From Treponema vincentii F0403 (GTDB lineage Bacteria; Spirochaetota; Spirochaetia; Treponematales; Treponemataceae), in assembly GCF_000412995.1 (NCBI RefSeq), contig NZ_KE332512.1:62001-126000 (forward strand): a stretch of 64,000 nt of DNA, in the 5' to 3' direction. The notes beneath the pieces are model-generated. The model searched no databases. It worked only from the letters and a program-made list of their open reading frames with translations, and had not been told where the DNA came from. The position numbers were made by a program, and so were the translations under genes. Shown piece by piece: positions 15,354 through 23,978 of this stretch; the stretch's first letter is position 1; the number at the start of each line of letters is the position of its first letter.

Positions 15354-18300
15354 ATGAAAAAAGTTGTGCGGAATATTATCTTTTTAGTTTTGACTTTATA
15401 CCTTTCCATTGCCTGTAAAAACTACACGGCTGATATCGATGAGTATCTAAGCTATTGGACAACGGAAGCATCTATTGCGGGCTATGTGTTCAATACGGCA
15501 ACTCAAACCGATGCCGAAGGAGCTCTGTGTGTTTCTTCAAAAGACCCGGTAACGATTACCTTTACTGTCCGTAATCCTAAAAATTTTGATTTTAAAATGC
15601 CCGGAGAGTCCGATGCTCCTGCCGATATTATAACCTTTCCGCACCTTCAAAATGCAGCGGATGTATCTGCGCTCCAAGCAGGCGATGATTATGTATTTAA
15701 AAAAATTTCGGGCAGCACGCTTGAGCTGACTTATACCCCGGCCTTTTTACGGAAGCATGAATGGAGCAGCGGAAATATCGCCCCTGCAATTATGCTCTAT
15801 ACTAATGACGGCAGGGTATTTAAACAAACGATTACGCTTGAACTCAAGGTAAATACGCCGCCTCCTACAATAAAGTACTATGCCGTTGCAAAGACATCCG
15901 CCGCTGTTCCCGGCGAAGATGCTTACTATGTTTTATGTTTACAAGTGCCCGATATGGATACGAAAATTACCGGCGGACTTCTGCACAAGGATATTGCCGG
16001 TATTGAAATAAACGGTATTCGCTATCCTCTTTCCATAGATGAGGAGCAACAAGGCTTTGTAAAGCCGGAGAGTGATGCCTTTTTGGATATAACGGACGTC
16101 GTTCCGCTTGATGAACACGATGCTGCGGATATTCCTTCCGGTTGGGTTCTCTATTTTAAAACCGATGCTGCGGTAAAGACCGGGAGTGCAAAAAAAGATT
16201 ATACGGTTAAACTGACGGATACAAATGGTTTTACCTCATCTGAACTGAAAGCGAGTACAAGCCCGAATAAGCTGCCGAAGGAAGAATGGAAGGTTACGAA
16301 AGGGGACCCGACCGGAGAGAAAAGCGGCACTGCAGCCGAGCCCATTATTATAGGGGCAGATAGCGACGGAGCTGCAGTTTCGGTTTCTTCGAAGATTCCC
16401 AATACGGTGGTGCACTGTACGCTGACGGAAATCGGACAAGAAGCTGAACCCGAACAGACGGGAATTGTTTCCGTTACCGTCGATATGCCGTTAAAGGGCA
16501 AAAACGAAAAGACGTATAAGCTGGAATATTACACGGACGGCGAAGGATTCGCGGCAACTGCCCCGCAGACAGTCTATTATAACATTTTACTTAAACACAC
16601 GGTAACCTTTAACCTTGCAGGAGGAAATATCGGCGGCAAAACGGACGCTATAACCATGACCGGTACTCCGGGAACTCCGTTTACCCAACCTGCAGACCCC
16701 GCAAAGGATGGGTATAACTTTAGCGGATGGCTGCCGAGCTTGCCCTCATCTCCGGTGTTCCCGAAAGCGGATACGGAATACACTGCGCAGTGGACAAAGG
16801 ACGGTAACACGCCGTATAAAATAGAACATTACCAGCAAAACATTGACGATGATGACTACACGCTTGTTTCCGCTGATACGCAGTCTCTGAAAGGGGAAGC
16901 CGAAGCGCTCATTGCCGTGGCGCGTAAACACTATGAAGGCTTTACATTCGATCATCAAGAGCCTAGTGCTCCGACAATCGCCGCAACAGGAGACACGGTT
17001 GTAAGGGTGTACTACAATCGGAAGGAGATTACGCTTACCTTTAAGCTTAACGGAGGAATCATCGGCGGCAAGCCGGATTATGTTATTGGACCCGGTAAAT
17101 TCGGAAAATCGTTTGAGCCGCCGATACCGACCAGAGACGGCTACACCCCTAACGGTTGGAAGCCTGCGCTGCCTTCGCCTCCGGCATTCCCTGCGGAAGA
17201 CACAATATACACCGCACTGTGGAAGGCAAACACGTACACGGTAACCTTTGACTCCAAGGGCGGAGGCAGTATACCTGCTCAAAAAGTACAGTACGGTTCT
17301 AAGATTTCAAAACCGGCCGACCCTACCGCACCGGCGGGGTATAGCTTCCAAAACTGGTGCACTGACGATGCCTGCACAACTGCATGGGATTTCGCTTCCG
17401 GTACGGTAACATCCGACATCACCCTCTATGCAAAATGGGATCCGGCGGGAGGGGTATCGTACACGGTAAAGCACTTTCAGCAAAATATTGATGATGATAA
17501 TTATCCTACCGTTCCCAGTGCTACTCAAACATTGAATGGTACTACAGGGCAACTCACAACAGCTACGGCGAATGCCTATGCAGGTTTTGAGCCGCTCCCC
17601 TTTGAACAGAAAACGATTGCCGGGGACGGAACGACAGTTGTTGAAGTCAAATATAAGAGGAAGCTCATTACCGTAACCTTTAAGCTCGCAGGCGGAAATA
17701 TCGGCGGTAGTACGGCTGATGTTCCTCTGTCCGGTAAATTCGGAGCAACATTTACCGCGCCTGTACCGACCAGACAAGGCTATACCTTTAACGGCTGGCT
17801 ACCTGCACTGCCTTCACCGTTCGTATTCCCTGCAGCAAATGCGGAATACACGGCGCAGTGGCAAGAGATTCCCAAGCCGGGTATGCGTATAAAGGAAGGC
17901 ATCTCCGCGGAAGAAAAATCGTACGAAGAAAGCGGTATGGACAATCTTGTACTTGATTCAGGGCACTATACGCATACAACCCCGCTGATTATCTATAAAG
18001 AGAGCGGTCAGGCAAAGCTTTCGATTACCGGTTCCGGCGCTACAACAGCATACTATCAGATTGATGCGGGAAGTGAGACTGAAGGAACTGAAATAAGTCT
18101 TCCTGCCGATGGAAATGCTTACAAGCTCACCGTTTGGGCAAAAAAAGGCACCGATGACAGTATTAAAACTGTACTGTACATCCACGTTAAAGATGCGCTT
18201 ACAACATATAAAGAACTGAAAAATGTTGTACAGCATGTTGCTTCCGGTACTATTATTAATATTGGAGATAATCTGAGCTGCGGCGAAGAAGCAAGCGAAA

Positions 18301-20837
18301 TTGAAATAAATAAAGCCGTCACCATACAACGTAAATCTTCAAGCGGTAATTCTCGATATACCTTGGATGCAAATGAAAAGGGGAGATTTTTTAAGGTTAC
18401 TTCAGGCGGAACCTTAACGTTGAAAAATATTATCCTGAAAAACGGTAAGGCTGGTGGAGACATTCTGACAAACCTTGGCGGAGGAATACATGTACTGAAT
18501 GGCGGTATGTGCCAACTGGCGAACTGCATCATCACAGAATGTAAGGCAATGAGCGGCGGCGCCTTAGCAATAGCAGGAAATTGTACACTTACAGATTCTA
18601 TTGTCGAAAATAATAGCTGTCTTACAAGCGGAAGCGCTGCTGCTGCAAACATTCCGTTTACGGGGCGGTTCGTTGTGGAAGGAAGCTCCGTTATCAAGGA
18701 TAATAAAACAGCAGACGGCAGTACCGATGCAGCTGCAATAATGGTAACAGGAGGCATAACTCTTAAAGATTCTGCAAAGGTAGGAGCCGGGAATAATATT
18801 CATTTGTCGGTGGCAAGTGCTTGTATAACTGTCGACGGAAATCTCGAAGCCTTGCCAACGGCAGCCGGGGTATCGATGCCGGCTTTTTCTGCAGGCAGAA
18901 AAGTACTTGAGGGAAGCCTCACTTCCGACAATATAGGTAAATTTACGCTTGTGGGATTTCATGCCGATCAATGGAAGATAAATGCTTCCGGCGAGCTTGA
19001 GGCAGTTGGCGGTCAGAGTCCGGTTGTAACGGTAAGTAATTGGGAAGAGTTACGGACTAAAGTACAAAGTGCTTCCGACGGTACCGTTATCGAAGTAACA
19101 CAGGATATTACGTATAAAGGAGGCAGCTCTGAATCTACAATAACGGTAAATAAGAATATCACCATAAAATCAAAAGACAGTAATCCGTATACTTTGAACG
19201 CAGATTGTACGGGAACTTTTCCTACTTATGCTTCAAAGGTTAAAAGTATTTTTGAGGTGAGTGGTGGTAAGACCTTAACACTTGAAAATGTAACGCTCAG
19301 CAATGCTAAACAATACGCCGTCTCTGTTGCGGAGAATTGTTCCCTTATGATGACGAAGGTAACGATTAAGGATTGCACAACTACTCAAGATAATGCTGCT
19401 GGTATTTACTTTAATAAGGGCAAAAATCTAACGCTTACCGGCTGTACAATTGAAAAGTGTAAGGGAACAGGTTCCGCTTCTTCCGGTGGTATTGATATTC
19501 AGGAGCCGAAAGGAACGGTGAGCATAAAAGACGGCACGAAGATTGAAAAGTGCGAAGGTAATGGTGCCGGCGGCGGTATACATCTGTATAATGCTAATAA
19601 TGTCCAATGTAAAGTAGAAAGTGTAACTGTTGACAACTGCAGTGCGCTGAGAGGGGGCGGCATATACGTCAAAGGTGGAACTCTTACTATAACCGGCGGA
19701 TCTTTTATAAATAATTCAGCGGGGGGGACAATCACAAGCGGCGGGGGCGGCGCTATCTATAGCGAAGGCGCTAAAGTTACTATAACAGGATGTACCATCG
19801 GCGATGATGATTCAAACAAAGGTAACTATGCGGGACAGGGCGGCGGTATCTTTGTCAATGGAGGTGCCGAATGTATTTTAGAAGCAGGTACAAAAATCAT
19901 CGGTAACAGCGCTATTAATCTGGGAACAGGCACGGGTAACGGCGGTGGTGTGTATGTCGCGGGGAATAGTTCCCTTAAAATGGAGAATGTAACGATTAAA
20001 AACTGTGAAGCAACCGGCACAGATAGTGCCGGCGGCGGTGTATATCTGTATAAAGGAACATGTACGCTGGAAAAGGTGATTGTTGAAGAGTGTAAAGCAC
20101 CGAAAGGCGGGGGTATATTCGTCAGCGAAGAGGCTGAGTGTATTCTCAAACAGGACGTAAAAATTCTCCAAAATGAGGCAAGGGGTACCAATAGCAACGG
20201 TGGCGGTATTTTTGTAGATAAAGTATCCAAACTCGGTAAATTAACAATCAAAGGATCTAAAGAGAAACCCGTTGTTATTGCAAAGAATACAGCTGACTAC
20301 GGCGGAGGACTCTATCACTATGGGAATGCAGATATAAAGTATGCCGAAATTAAAGAAAATAGGGTACCACATGACGGCGGCGGAATGTATAATGCGGGTA
20401 TTTGTACTATGGACAATGTTACGATCCAGAATAATAGAGCTTTTACTGAAGATACCAACGCCGGAAGAGGCGGAGGAATCTATAGCGATGAAAGCGATGA
20501 AACGCTTACGCTTACCAATACCACCGTTACCGACAACGAGGCAAAGACCGGCGGCGGCATCTACATTGCTGAGCACAGTAAAGCTTTCAATATGTCGGGT
20601 TCTACGGTTATTACGGTGGATCCAAGCAAGAACGATGTTTTCCTAAGAGAAGGGAAGTTTATCACGATATCAGGCTCTTTAAATGCAATAGGAAATGTTG
20701 CACGTATTACGCTCGAAAACTATACTGTTGGGGCAAAGGTTCTCCAAGCATCTCCCGCGGAGTGTGCTAAATTTACCGTAACGCCGAATAGTGCGGAAAT
20801 ATGGTCAATAAAGAGTGATGGAACATTGAAGAAATAG
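15354..20837 (+). CDS. Large surface lipoprotein with InlB-type repeats and a Pmp-like beta-helix
   Basis: An 1827-residue protein beginning with a lipoprotein signal peptide (MKKVVRNIIFLVLTLYLSIAC; Cys21). Residues about 25-400 are not recognised. Residues about 410-870 hold several InlB/Listeria-Bacteroides repeats (for example VTFNLAGGNIGGKTDAI...DGYNFSGWLPSLP...YTAQW) interleaved with MucBP-like segments (YKIEHYQQNIDDDDYT). From about residue 960 to the end there are many short GGG-I and N-N-x-A/C turns (GGGIHVLNGG, GGGIYVKGG, GGGIYIAEHS), the pattern of a right-handed parallel beta-helix as in Pmp and adhesin-type proteins. This fits a surface-exposed adhesin or binding protein tethered by lipid, but no ligand can be named. 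No C-terminal autotransporter barrel is apparent. A terminator-like hairpin follows the stop codon, so it is a single-gene unit. Confidence 0.85.
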   Translation: MKKVVRNIIFLVLTLYLSIACKNYTADIDEYLSYWTTEASIAGYVFNTATQTDAEGALCVSSKDPVTITFTVRNPKNFDFKMPGESDAPADIITFPHLQNAADVSALQAGDDYVFKKISGSTLELTYTPAFLRKHEWSSGNIAPAIMLYTNDGRVFKQTITLELKVNTPPPTIKYYAVAKTSAAVPGEDAYYVLCLQVPDMDTKITGGLLHKDIAGIEINGIRYPLSIDEEQQGFVKPESDAFLDITDVVPLDEHDAADIPSGWVLYFKTDAAVKTGSAKKDYTVKLTDTNGFTSSELKASTSPNKLPKEEWKVTKGDPTGEKSGTAAEPIIIGADSDGAAVSVSSKIPNTVVHCTLTEIGQEAEPEQTGIVSVTVDMPLKGKNEKTYKLEYYTDGEGFAATAPQTVYYNILLKHTVTFNLAGGNIGGKTDAITMTGTPGTPFTQPADPAKDGYNFSGWLPSLPSSPVFPKADTEYTAQWTKDGNTPYKIEHYQQNIDDDDYTLVSADTQSLKGEAEALIAVARKHYEGFTFDHQEPSAPTIAATGDTVVRVYYNRKEITLTFKLNGGIIGGKPDYVIGPGKFGKSFEPPIPTRDGYTPNGWKPALPSPPAFPAEDTIYTALWKANTYTVTFDSKGGGSIPAQKVQYGSKISKPADPTAPAGYSFQNWCTDDACTTAWDFASGTVTSDITLYAKWDPAGGVSYTVKHFQQNIDDDNYPTVPSATQTLNGTTGQLTTATANAYAGFEPLPFEQKTIAGDGTTVVEVKYKRKLITVTFKLAGGNIGGSTADVPLSGKFGATFTAPVPTRQGYTFNGWLPALPSPFVFPAANAEYTAQWQEIPKPGMRIKEGISAEEKSYEESGMDNLVLDSGHYTHTTPLIIYKESGQAKLSITGSGATTAYYQIDAGSETEGTEISLPADGNAYKLTVWAKKGTDDSIKTVLYIHVKDALTTYKELKNVVQHVASGTIINIGDNLSCGEEASEIEINKAVTIQRKSSSGNSRYTLDANEKGRFFKVTSGGTLTLKNIILKNGKAGGDILTNLGGGIHVLNGGMCQLANCIITECKAMSGGALAIAGNCTLTDSIVENNSCLTSGSAAAANIPFTGRFVVEGSSVIKDNKTADGSTDAAAIMVTGGITLKDSAKVGAGNNIHLSVASACITVDGNLEALPTAAGVSMPAFSAGRKVLEGSLTSDNIGKFTLVGFHADQWKINASGELEAVGGQSPVVTVSNWEELRTKVQSASDGTVIEVTQDITYKGGSSESTITVNKNITIKSKDSNPYTLNADCTGTFPTYASKVKSIFEVSGGKTLTLENVTLSNAKQYAVSVAENCSLMMTKVTIKDCTTTQDNAAGIYFNKGKNLTLTGCTIEKCKGTGSASSGGIDIQEPKGTVSIKDGTKIEKCEGNGAGGGIHLYNANNVQCKVESVTVDNCSALRGGGIYVKGGTLTITGGSFINNSAGGTITSGGGGAIYSEGAKVTITGCTIGDDDSNKGNYAGQGGGIFVNGGAECILEAGTKIIGNSAINLGTGTGNGGGVYVAGNSSLKMENVTIKNCEATGTDSAGGGVYLYKGTCTLEKVIVEECKAPKGGGIFVSEEAECILKQDVKILQNEARGTNSNGGGIFVDKVSKLGKLTIKGSKEKPVVIAKNTADYGGGLYHYGNADIKYAEIKENRVPHDGGGMYNAGICTMDNVTIQNNRAFTEDTNAGRGGGIYSDESDETLTLTNTTVTDNEAKTGGGIYIAEHSKAFNMSGSTVITVDPSKNDVFLREGKFITISGSLNAIGNVARITLENYTVGAKVLQASPAECAKFTVTPNSAEIWSIKSDGTLKK

Positions 20838-20838
20838 T

Positions 20839-20867
20839 GAAGCAACCGCCTCGTAAATTGCTTCTTT
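20839..20867 (+). terminator. Terminator-like hairpin after the beta-helix lipoprotein gene
   Basis: GAAGCAA (20839-20845) pairs with TTGCTTC (20858-20864), followed directly by TTT and a T-rich stretch. It starts one base after the stop codon. Confidence 0.55.
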
Positions 20868-20894
20868 GCATTTTCTTGCAATTCCGTGTATAGT
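20866..20894 (+). promoter_or_regulatory. Promoter-like sequence, copy 1 of a duplicated block
   Basis: TTGCAT (20866-20871), 17 bases, then TATAGT (20889-20894). The same block with the same spacer occurs at 22758-22786, so about 30 bases are duplicated. It may feed the ATPase gene at 21032, although a stronger promoter lies closer. Confidence 0.4.
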
Positions 20895-20952
20895 ATCCGA
20901 GCAAGCGTATCAGACTATTCTTGTGTCCCTCCACAAAATAAGAGAGGCTTAC

Positions 20953-21011
20953 AATTGACGTATAAAAAAATATATAGTATAGTTTTATTAGTTCTGAAAA
21001 ATGGAACTAAT
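20953..21011 (+). promoter_or_regulatory. Promoter and inverted-repeat site ahead of the ATPase/TOPRIM-like pair
   Basis: TTGACG (20953-20958), 17 bases, then TATAGT (20976-20981) is a near-consensus vegetative promoter. Directly after it is a perfect inverted repeat with 10-base arms, TTATTAGTTC (20983-20992) and GAACTAATAA (21002-21011), which would include the transcription start. It could be an operator or a leader hairpin; which one is not shown by sequence. Confidence 0.55.
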
Positions 21012-21031
21012 AAGACAGAAGGACTATTATT

Positions 21032-22114
21032 ATGGTTGTAATGAACTTGGAGCTTAACAATCTCTTCGGGTTTCAAGATTTTAAAGTCAATTTTTCGTAT
21101 CCCAAAAAATTAGTAAAATCCACTATCGAAAATGAATATTTGGAAACAAAGCCGAATTTTCGTTATAAAAAAGTTAATATTCTTATGGGAGCGAACGCTT
21201 CCGGAAAAACATCTCTCGGTAAAGCGCTCGTTGATATTTTTAATTTTCTTTCAAAAAAAAATATAAAATCATTTGACGATAATTTTTTAGATGAAAAAAG
21301 CGAAGCATATTTTTCTATCGATTTTTTAGTCGATGATAACGTTTTATACAGAGCTGTCTGCACATTTCTGCCCGAAAAAATAGTTTCACTTGATGTTTTT
21401 TCTTCCGAAATAGCAGTTAACGATTCGTATGAAACGTGTGTAAAAAAACTCCAAAAATTACACGGAGAAGATAATATTGAAAAATTAGAAAAGCTACCTC
21501 AGTTTGGGTGGCTATTTACATTCCCTAGAGATGAGAAAAGCTCATCCTTACTCAAGGATAATGCCAATATATTGGATTTGGATATTTTAAATGCGGTTTT
21601 GCAGACGCTTGATACCTCTATTACAAAGGTTTTAAAGAGTATGGAAGTTGATAAAAGCTATATTATAAAAAGTAAAACCGGCGATCTCTTTGTACAAAAC
21701 GGGGAAGTTGTTGATAAGAATTTTTTATCAAGCGGAACGAAAGCCGGTTTGGATATAGCTTTTCTTATTAGCGCTTTATACGAAGATACGCATGGCTTTT
21801 ATTATTGTGATGAACAATTTTCATTTATACAAAGCGATATTGAACAATCTGTTTTAAGCTTAATGATTTCTTTATTAAAACCGAATACGCAATTATTTTT
21901 TACGACACATAATGCAGATATTTTGGAAATGAATTTGCCTATACATTCGTTTATATTTCTAAGAAAAAATGACAAGATAGAAGTCGTTCACCCCGAAGAA
22001 AAAATAAAAAAAAATAACATATCTTTAAGAAATATTGTAAAAAATGATGTACTCGATATCTCTCCGGATATAAATAAAATTCTTTCAATCGAATATCTTA
22101 ATGAGGATCGGTGA
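21032..22114 (+). CDS. AAA-type ATPase (OLD/SMC-like), possible defence-system component
   Basis: A 360-residue ATPase of the SMC/ABC-like AAA group. Walker A is GANASGKT at 53-60, an ABC-like signature LSSGTKAGLD is at 232-241, a Walker B-like GFYYCDEQF at 255-263, and FFTTHNADIL at 289-298 supplies the switch His. The organisation matches AAA_15/AAA_21 ATPases used in OLD, PARIS and similar anti-phage systems. The start is ATG 21032 with AAGGA ten bases upstream; ATG 21041 is also possible. Its stop overlaps the first possible start codon (GTG 22111) of a TOPRIM-like gene by four bases, so the products probably act together. The pair has its own promoter and a palindrome at the transcription start. 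A role in defence is inferred from architecture only. Confidence 0.8.
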   Translation: MVVMNLELNNLFGFQDFKVNFSYPKKLVKSTIENEYLETKPNFRYKKVNILMGANASGKTSLGKALVDIFNFLSKKNIKSFDDNFLDEKSEAYFSIDFLVDDNVLYRAVCTFLPEKIVSLDVFSSEIAVNDSYETCVKKLQKLHGEDNIEKLEKLPQFGWLFTFPRDEKSSSLLKDNANILDLDILNAVLQTLDTSITKVLKSMEVDKSYIIKSKTGDLFVQNGEVVDKNFLSSGTKAGLDIAFLISALYEDTHGFYYCDEQFSFIQSDIEQSVLSLMISLLKPNTQLFFTTHNADILEMNLPIHSFIFLRKNDKIEVVHPEEKIKKNNISLRNIVKNDVLDISPDINKILSIEYLNEDR

Positions 22115-22116
22115 TT

Positions 22117-22617
22117 ATGGCAGCCGGTACAGTGTGTTTTTATTTGGTTGAAGGTCAAATGGAAGAAAAAGCCGTAAAGATATTAAAAGGAAAATATATC
22201 TTATCGGGAAAAGTGAGCGTCTTACATCAACGGAAAATAAGTAATACACTTTTACGGCTTATACCTCGGAAGTCTAAAGTTATTATAGTTTTTGATACGG
22301 ATGCCGCTGATACGGAGCATACACTTTATGAAAATCTGAATATGCTTCAGCGGGAAAACATCGAGACGGTTTTAATTCCTCAAGTAAATAATTTTGAAGA
22401 TGAAATCATATATGCAACTTCAATCAAAAATATAAAAGAATTGCTCAACAGTAAATCAAACAGTGATTTTAAAAGCGATTTTTTAAAGGAGAAAAATTGC
22501 TTAAAAAAACTGGAAGATAAAGATTTTGATATATATAAATTCTGGTCGAGAACTGCCGACAAAAGCTCTTCTTTCAGTAAATATGAAAATAGGTCAAATA
22601 AAATAAAAAAATTGTAA
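22117..22617 (+). CDS. Small TOPRIM-like protein paired with the ATPase
   Basis: A 166-residue protein; I use ATG 22117 (GAGG about ten bases upstream), while GTG 22111, which overlaps the ATPase stop codon, would add two residues. CFYLVEGQMEEKAVKIL resembles the first TOPRIM motif (hydrophobic strand, E-G, acidic residues), and KVIIVFDTDAADTEHT resembles the D-x-D motif, with VLIPQVNNFEDEIIYA as a later acidic segment. The rest is Lys/Ser-rich and unlike known families. TOPRIM or RloB/DUF4435-like nucleases next to an AAA ATPase are the pattern of PARIS- and OLD-like anti-phage systems, but this protein is shorter than AriB. I regard it as a likely nuclease or effector, not proved. Downstream is the hairpin element at 22801-23100. 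Confidence 0.65.
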   Translation: MAAGTVCFYLVEGQMEEKAVKILKGKYILSGKVSVLHQRKISNTLLRLIPRKSKVIIVFDTDAADTEHTLYENLNMLQRENIETVLIPQVNNFEDEIIYATSIKNIKELLNSKSNSDFKSDFLKEKNCLKKLEDKDFDIYKFWSRTADKSSSFSKYENRSNKIKKL

Positions 22618-22757
22618 CTATTCAGCACTAAAAAATAAAATCATTTAAGGGGCACGGAAATCAATTTTTTCCCAACTGTATCTAAAAAGCGTAAAATACT
22701 ACAGTTTCCGTATGAGGTTAGAAGAATAGGAAGGCGCAACTTATCAGTGGTTTTTCT

Positions 22758-22786
22758 TTGCATTTTCTTGCAATTCCGTGTATACT
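22758..22786 (+). promoter_or_regulatory. Promoter-like sequence, copy 2 of a duplicated block
   Basis: TTGCAT (22758-22763), 17 bases, then TATACT (22781-22786). The block is almost identical to 20866-20894. A transcript from it would pass through the R2 hairpin element before reaching the uracil-DNA glycosylase gene. Confidence 0.4.
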
Positions 22787-22800
22787 GCCCGCAAATATGG

Positions 22801-23100
22801 TAGGGTAATCACATCAGGCCGTTTTTTAATAGCCTCGCAGAAAAATTGAGACTATTCAACCAGAACTGCCAAGGATGGCAGTAGTTCCATACAGCAGCGA
22901 TGTTTTGTGCGTGCACGAAACTCGCCTTCAACTGTTGTACACGGATGTACAACAGTTGAAGATGGTTCAAATGGTCTCGCCGCCTCAATTATTCTGCGAT
23001 TTTTATCTATGTCTGCCCGATGTGATTACCCATCTGCTAGAAAAAATGTGCGAAATTTTTTTCAAAATTTCGCACAAAAGGAAGGCAACCGTTTAAAATA
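22801..23100 (-). repeat. Hairpin repeat R2 with three inserted hairpins (A, B, C)
   Basis: The reverse complement has the same scaffold as R1 at 10457-10650: GGTTGCCTTCC, a perfect hairpin (GTGCGAAATTTT / AAAATTTCGCAC, 23048-23075), TAGATAAAAATCGC, and a long outer stem (CGCAGAAAAATTGAG 22836-22850 with CTCAATTATTCTGCG 22984-22998). Inside the outer stem are three more hairpins: A at 22865-22882 (ACTGCCA-AGGA-TGGCAGT), B at 22897-22925 and C at 22927-22960 (arms TTCAACTGTTGTACA and TGTACAACAGTTGAA around CGGA). The folded form would be a cloverleaf. The A-B-C set is the one seen at 44264-44878. Confidence 0.82.
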
Positions 23101-23117
23101 TTTATAATACGGTTGCC

Positions 23118-23975
23118 ATGGTGATTATGGAAACGTGTGAAGTATTGTATCGGTTTTTTAGAACCGCATCGGAATATATCGAGGGGTATCGCAGCGATGC
23201 GCCGTATCCCCAATCATTTGCATTTGCTGCAGCATCGGAGCCGGTCGCTCGAAGTTCTGCGGATTTAACGGGTGGGGGCTCATCCGGCGAGGCTGTTACG
23301 CTTGCGGCACATCCCGCGGGTATCGGCGATGAACGGAGCGGCTTTTTTGCCGATGAAGATTCTCCGGCAGACAGTTCCGGCGCATCGTTCCGGTCGATGC
23401 AGGAGATTTACGCTGCGGTTGCGCAGTGCTCCGCCTGTGTTTTGGGGCAAACCCGTACTCATCCGGTGGCGGGGGAAGGCCCCGAAGAGCTTTCCCGCCT
23501 GACCAACTCCGTTGAGGTGATGGTGATCGGCGAGGGACCGGGCGCGGACGAAGACCGGCAGGGAAGACCCTTTGTCGGCAGGGCGGGGCAGCTCCTCGAT
23601 AAGATGCTGGAGGCTATTCAGCTTTCACGTAAAACGAACTGTTATATCACCAATGTGGTTAAATGCCGTCCGCCTCAAAACCGCGACCCTGCGCCGGAAG
23701 AACGGAACTGCTGCGCCGCCTTTTTGGACGCGCAAATACGGCTGCTCCGCCCTAAGATGATTCTGGTGATGGGGCGCATTGCCGCACAGCATTTGCTGCA
23801 AACCTCCGACGGTATCGGAAAGCTGCGGGGGCGTTTCTTCGACTATCAGGGGATACCGCTGATGCCGACCTATCATCCGAGCGCGCTGCTTAGGGACGAA
23901 AGCCTTAAACGCCCCGCATGGGAAGACCTCAAGCGGTTCCGCGCTCGTCTGCACGAACTTCAAGCACAAGGCTGA
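23118..23975 (+). CDS. Uracil-DNA glycosylase, family 4 (iron-sulphur type)
   Basis: A 285-residue enzyme. A variable N-terminal region (residues 1-90) precedes the catalytic core. CSACVLGQTRTHPVAGEG gives the first Cys pair of the 4Fe-4S cluster, VIGEGPGADEDRQGRPFVG is motif 1 with the family 4 G-E-x-P-G, CYITNVVKCRPPQNRDP has the third Cys, and MPTYHPSALLRD contains the catalytic-loop His. Family members excise uracil from DNA to start base-excision repair. The gene is four bases ahead of priA, so the two form an operon. Start ATG 23118 (M-V-I-M); ATG 23127 is a possible alternative. Base use is GC-richer than in the upstream ATPase pair. Confidence 0.92.
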   Translation: MVIMETCEVLYRFFRTASEYIEGYRSDAPYPQSFAFAAASEPVARSSADLTGGGSSGEAVTLAAHPAGIGDERSGFFADEDSPADSSGASFRSMQEIYAAVAQCSACVLGQTRTHPVAGEGPEELSRLTNSVEVMVIGEGPGADEDRQGRPFVGRAGQLLDKMLEAIQLSRKTNCYITNVVKCRPPQNRDPAPEERNCCAAFLDAQIRLLRPKMILVMGRIAAQHLLQTSDGIGKLRGRFFDYQGIPLMPTYHPSALLRDESLKRPAWEDLKRFRARLHELQAQG

Positions 23976-23978
23976 TCT

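Noticed and set aside
16199-20646. Many open frames on the minus strand opposite the beta-helix lipoprotein gene
   Set aside because: They mirror repeats on the coding strand, lack ribosome-binding sites and resemble no protein family.
22836-22998. Cloverleaf as a tRNA or tRNA-like gene
   Set aside because: Stem lengths (15, 7, about 13, 15) and loop sequences do not fit a tRNA; no T-loop, anticodon loop or acceptor end can be placed.
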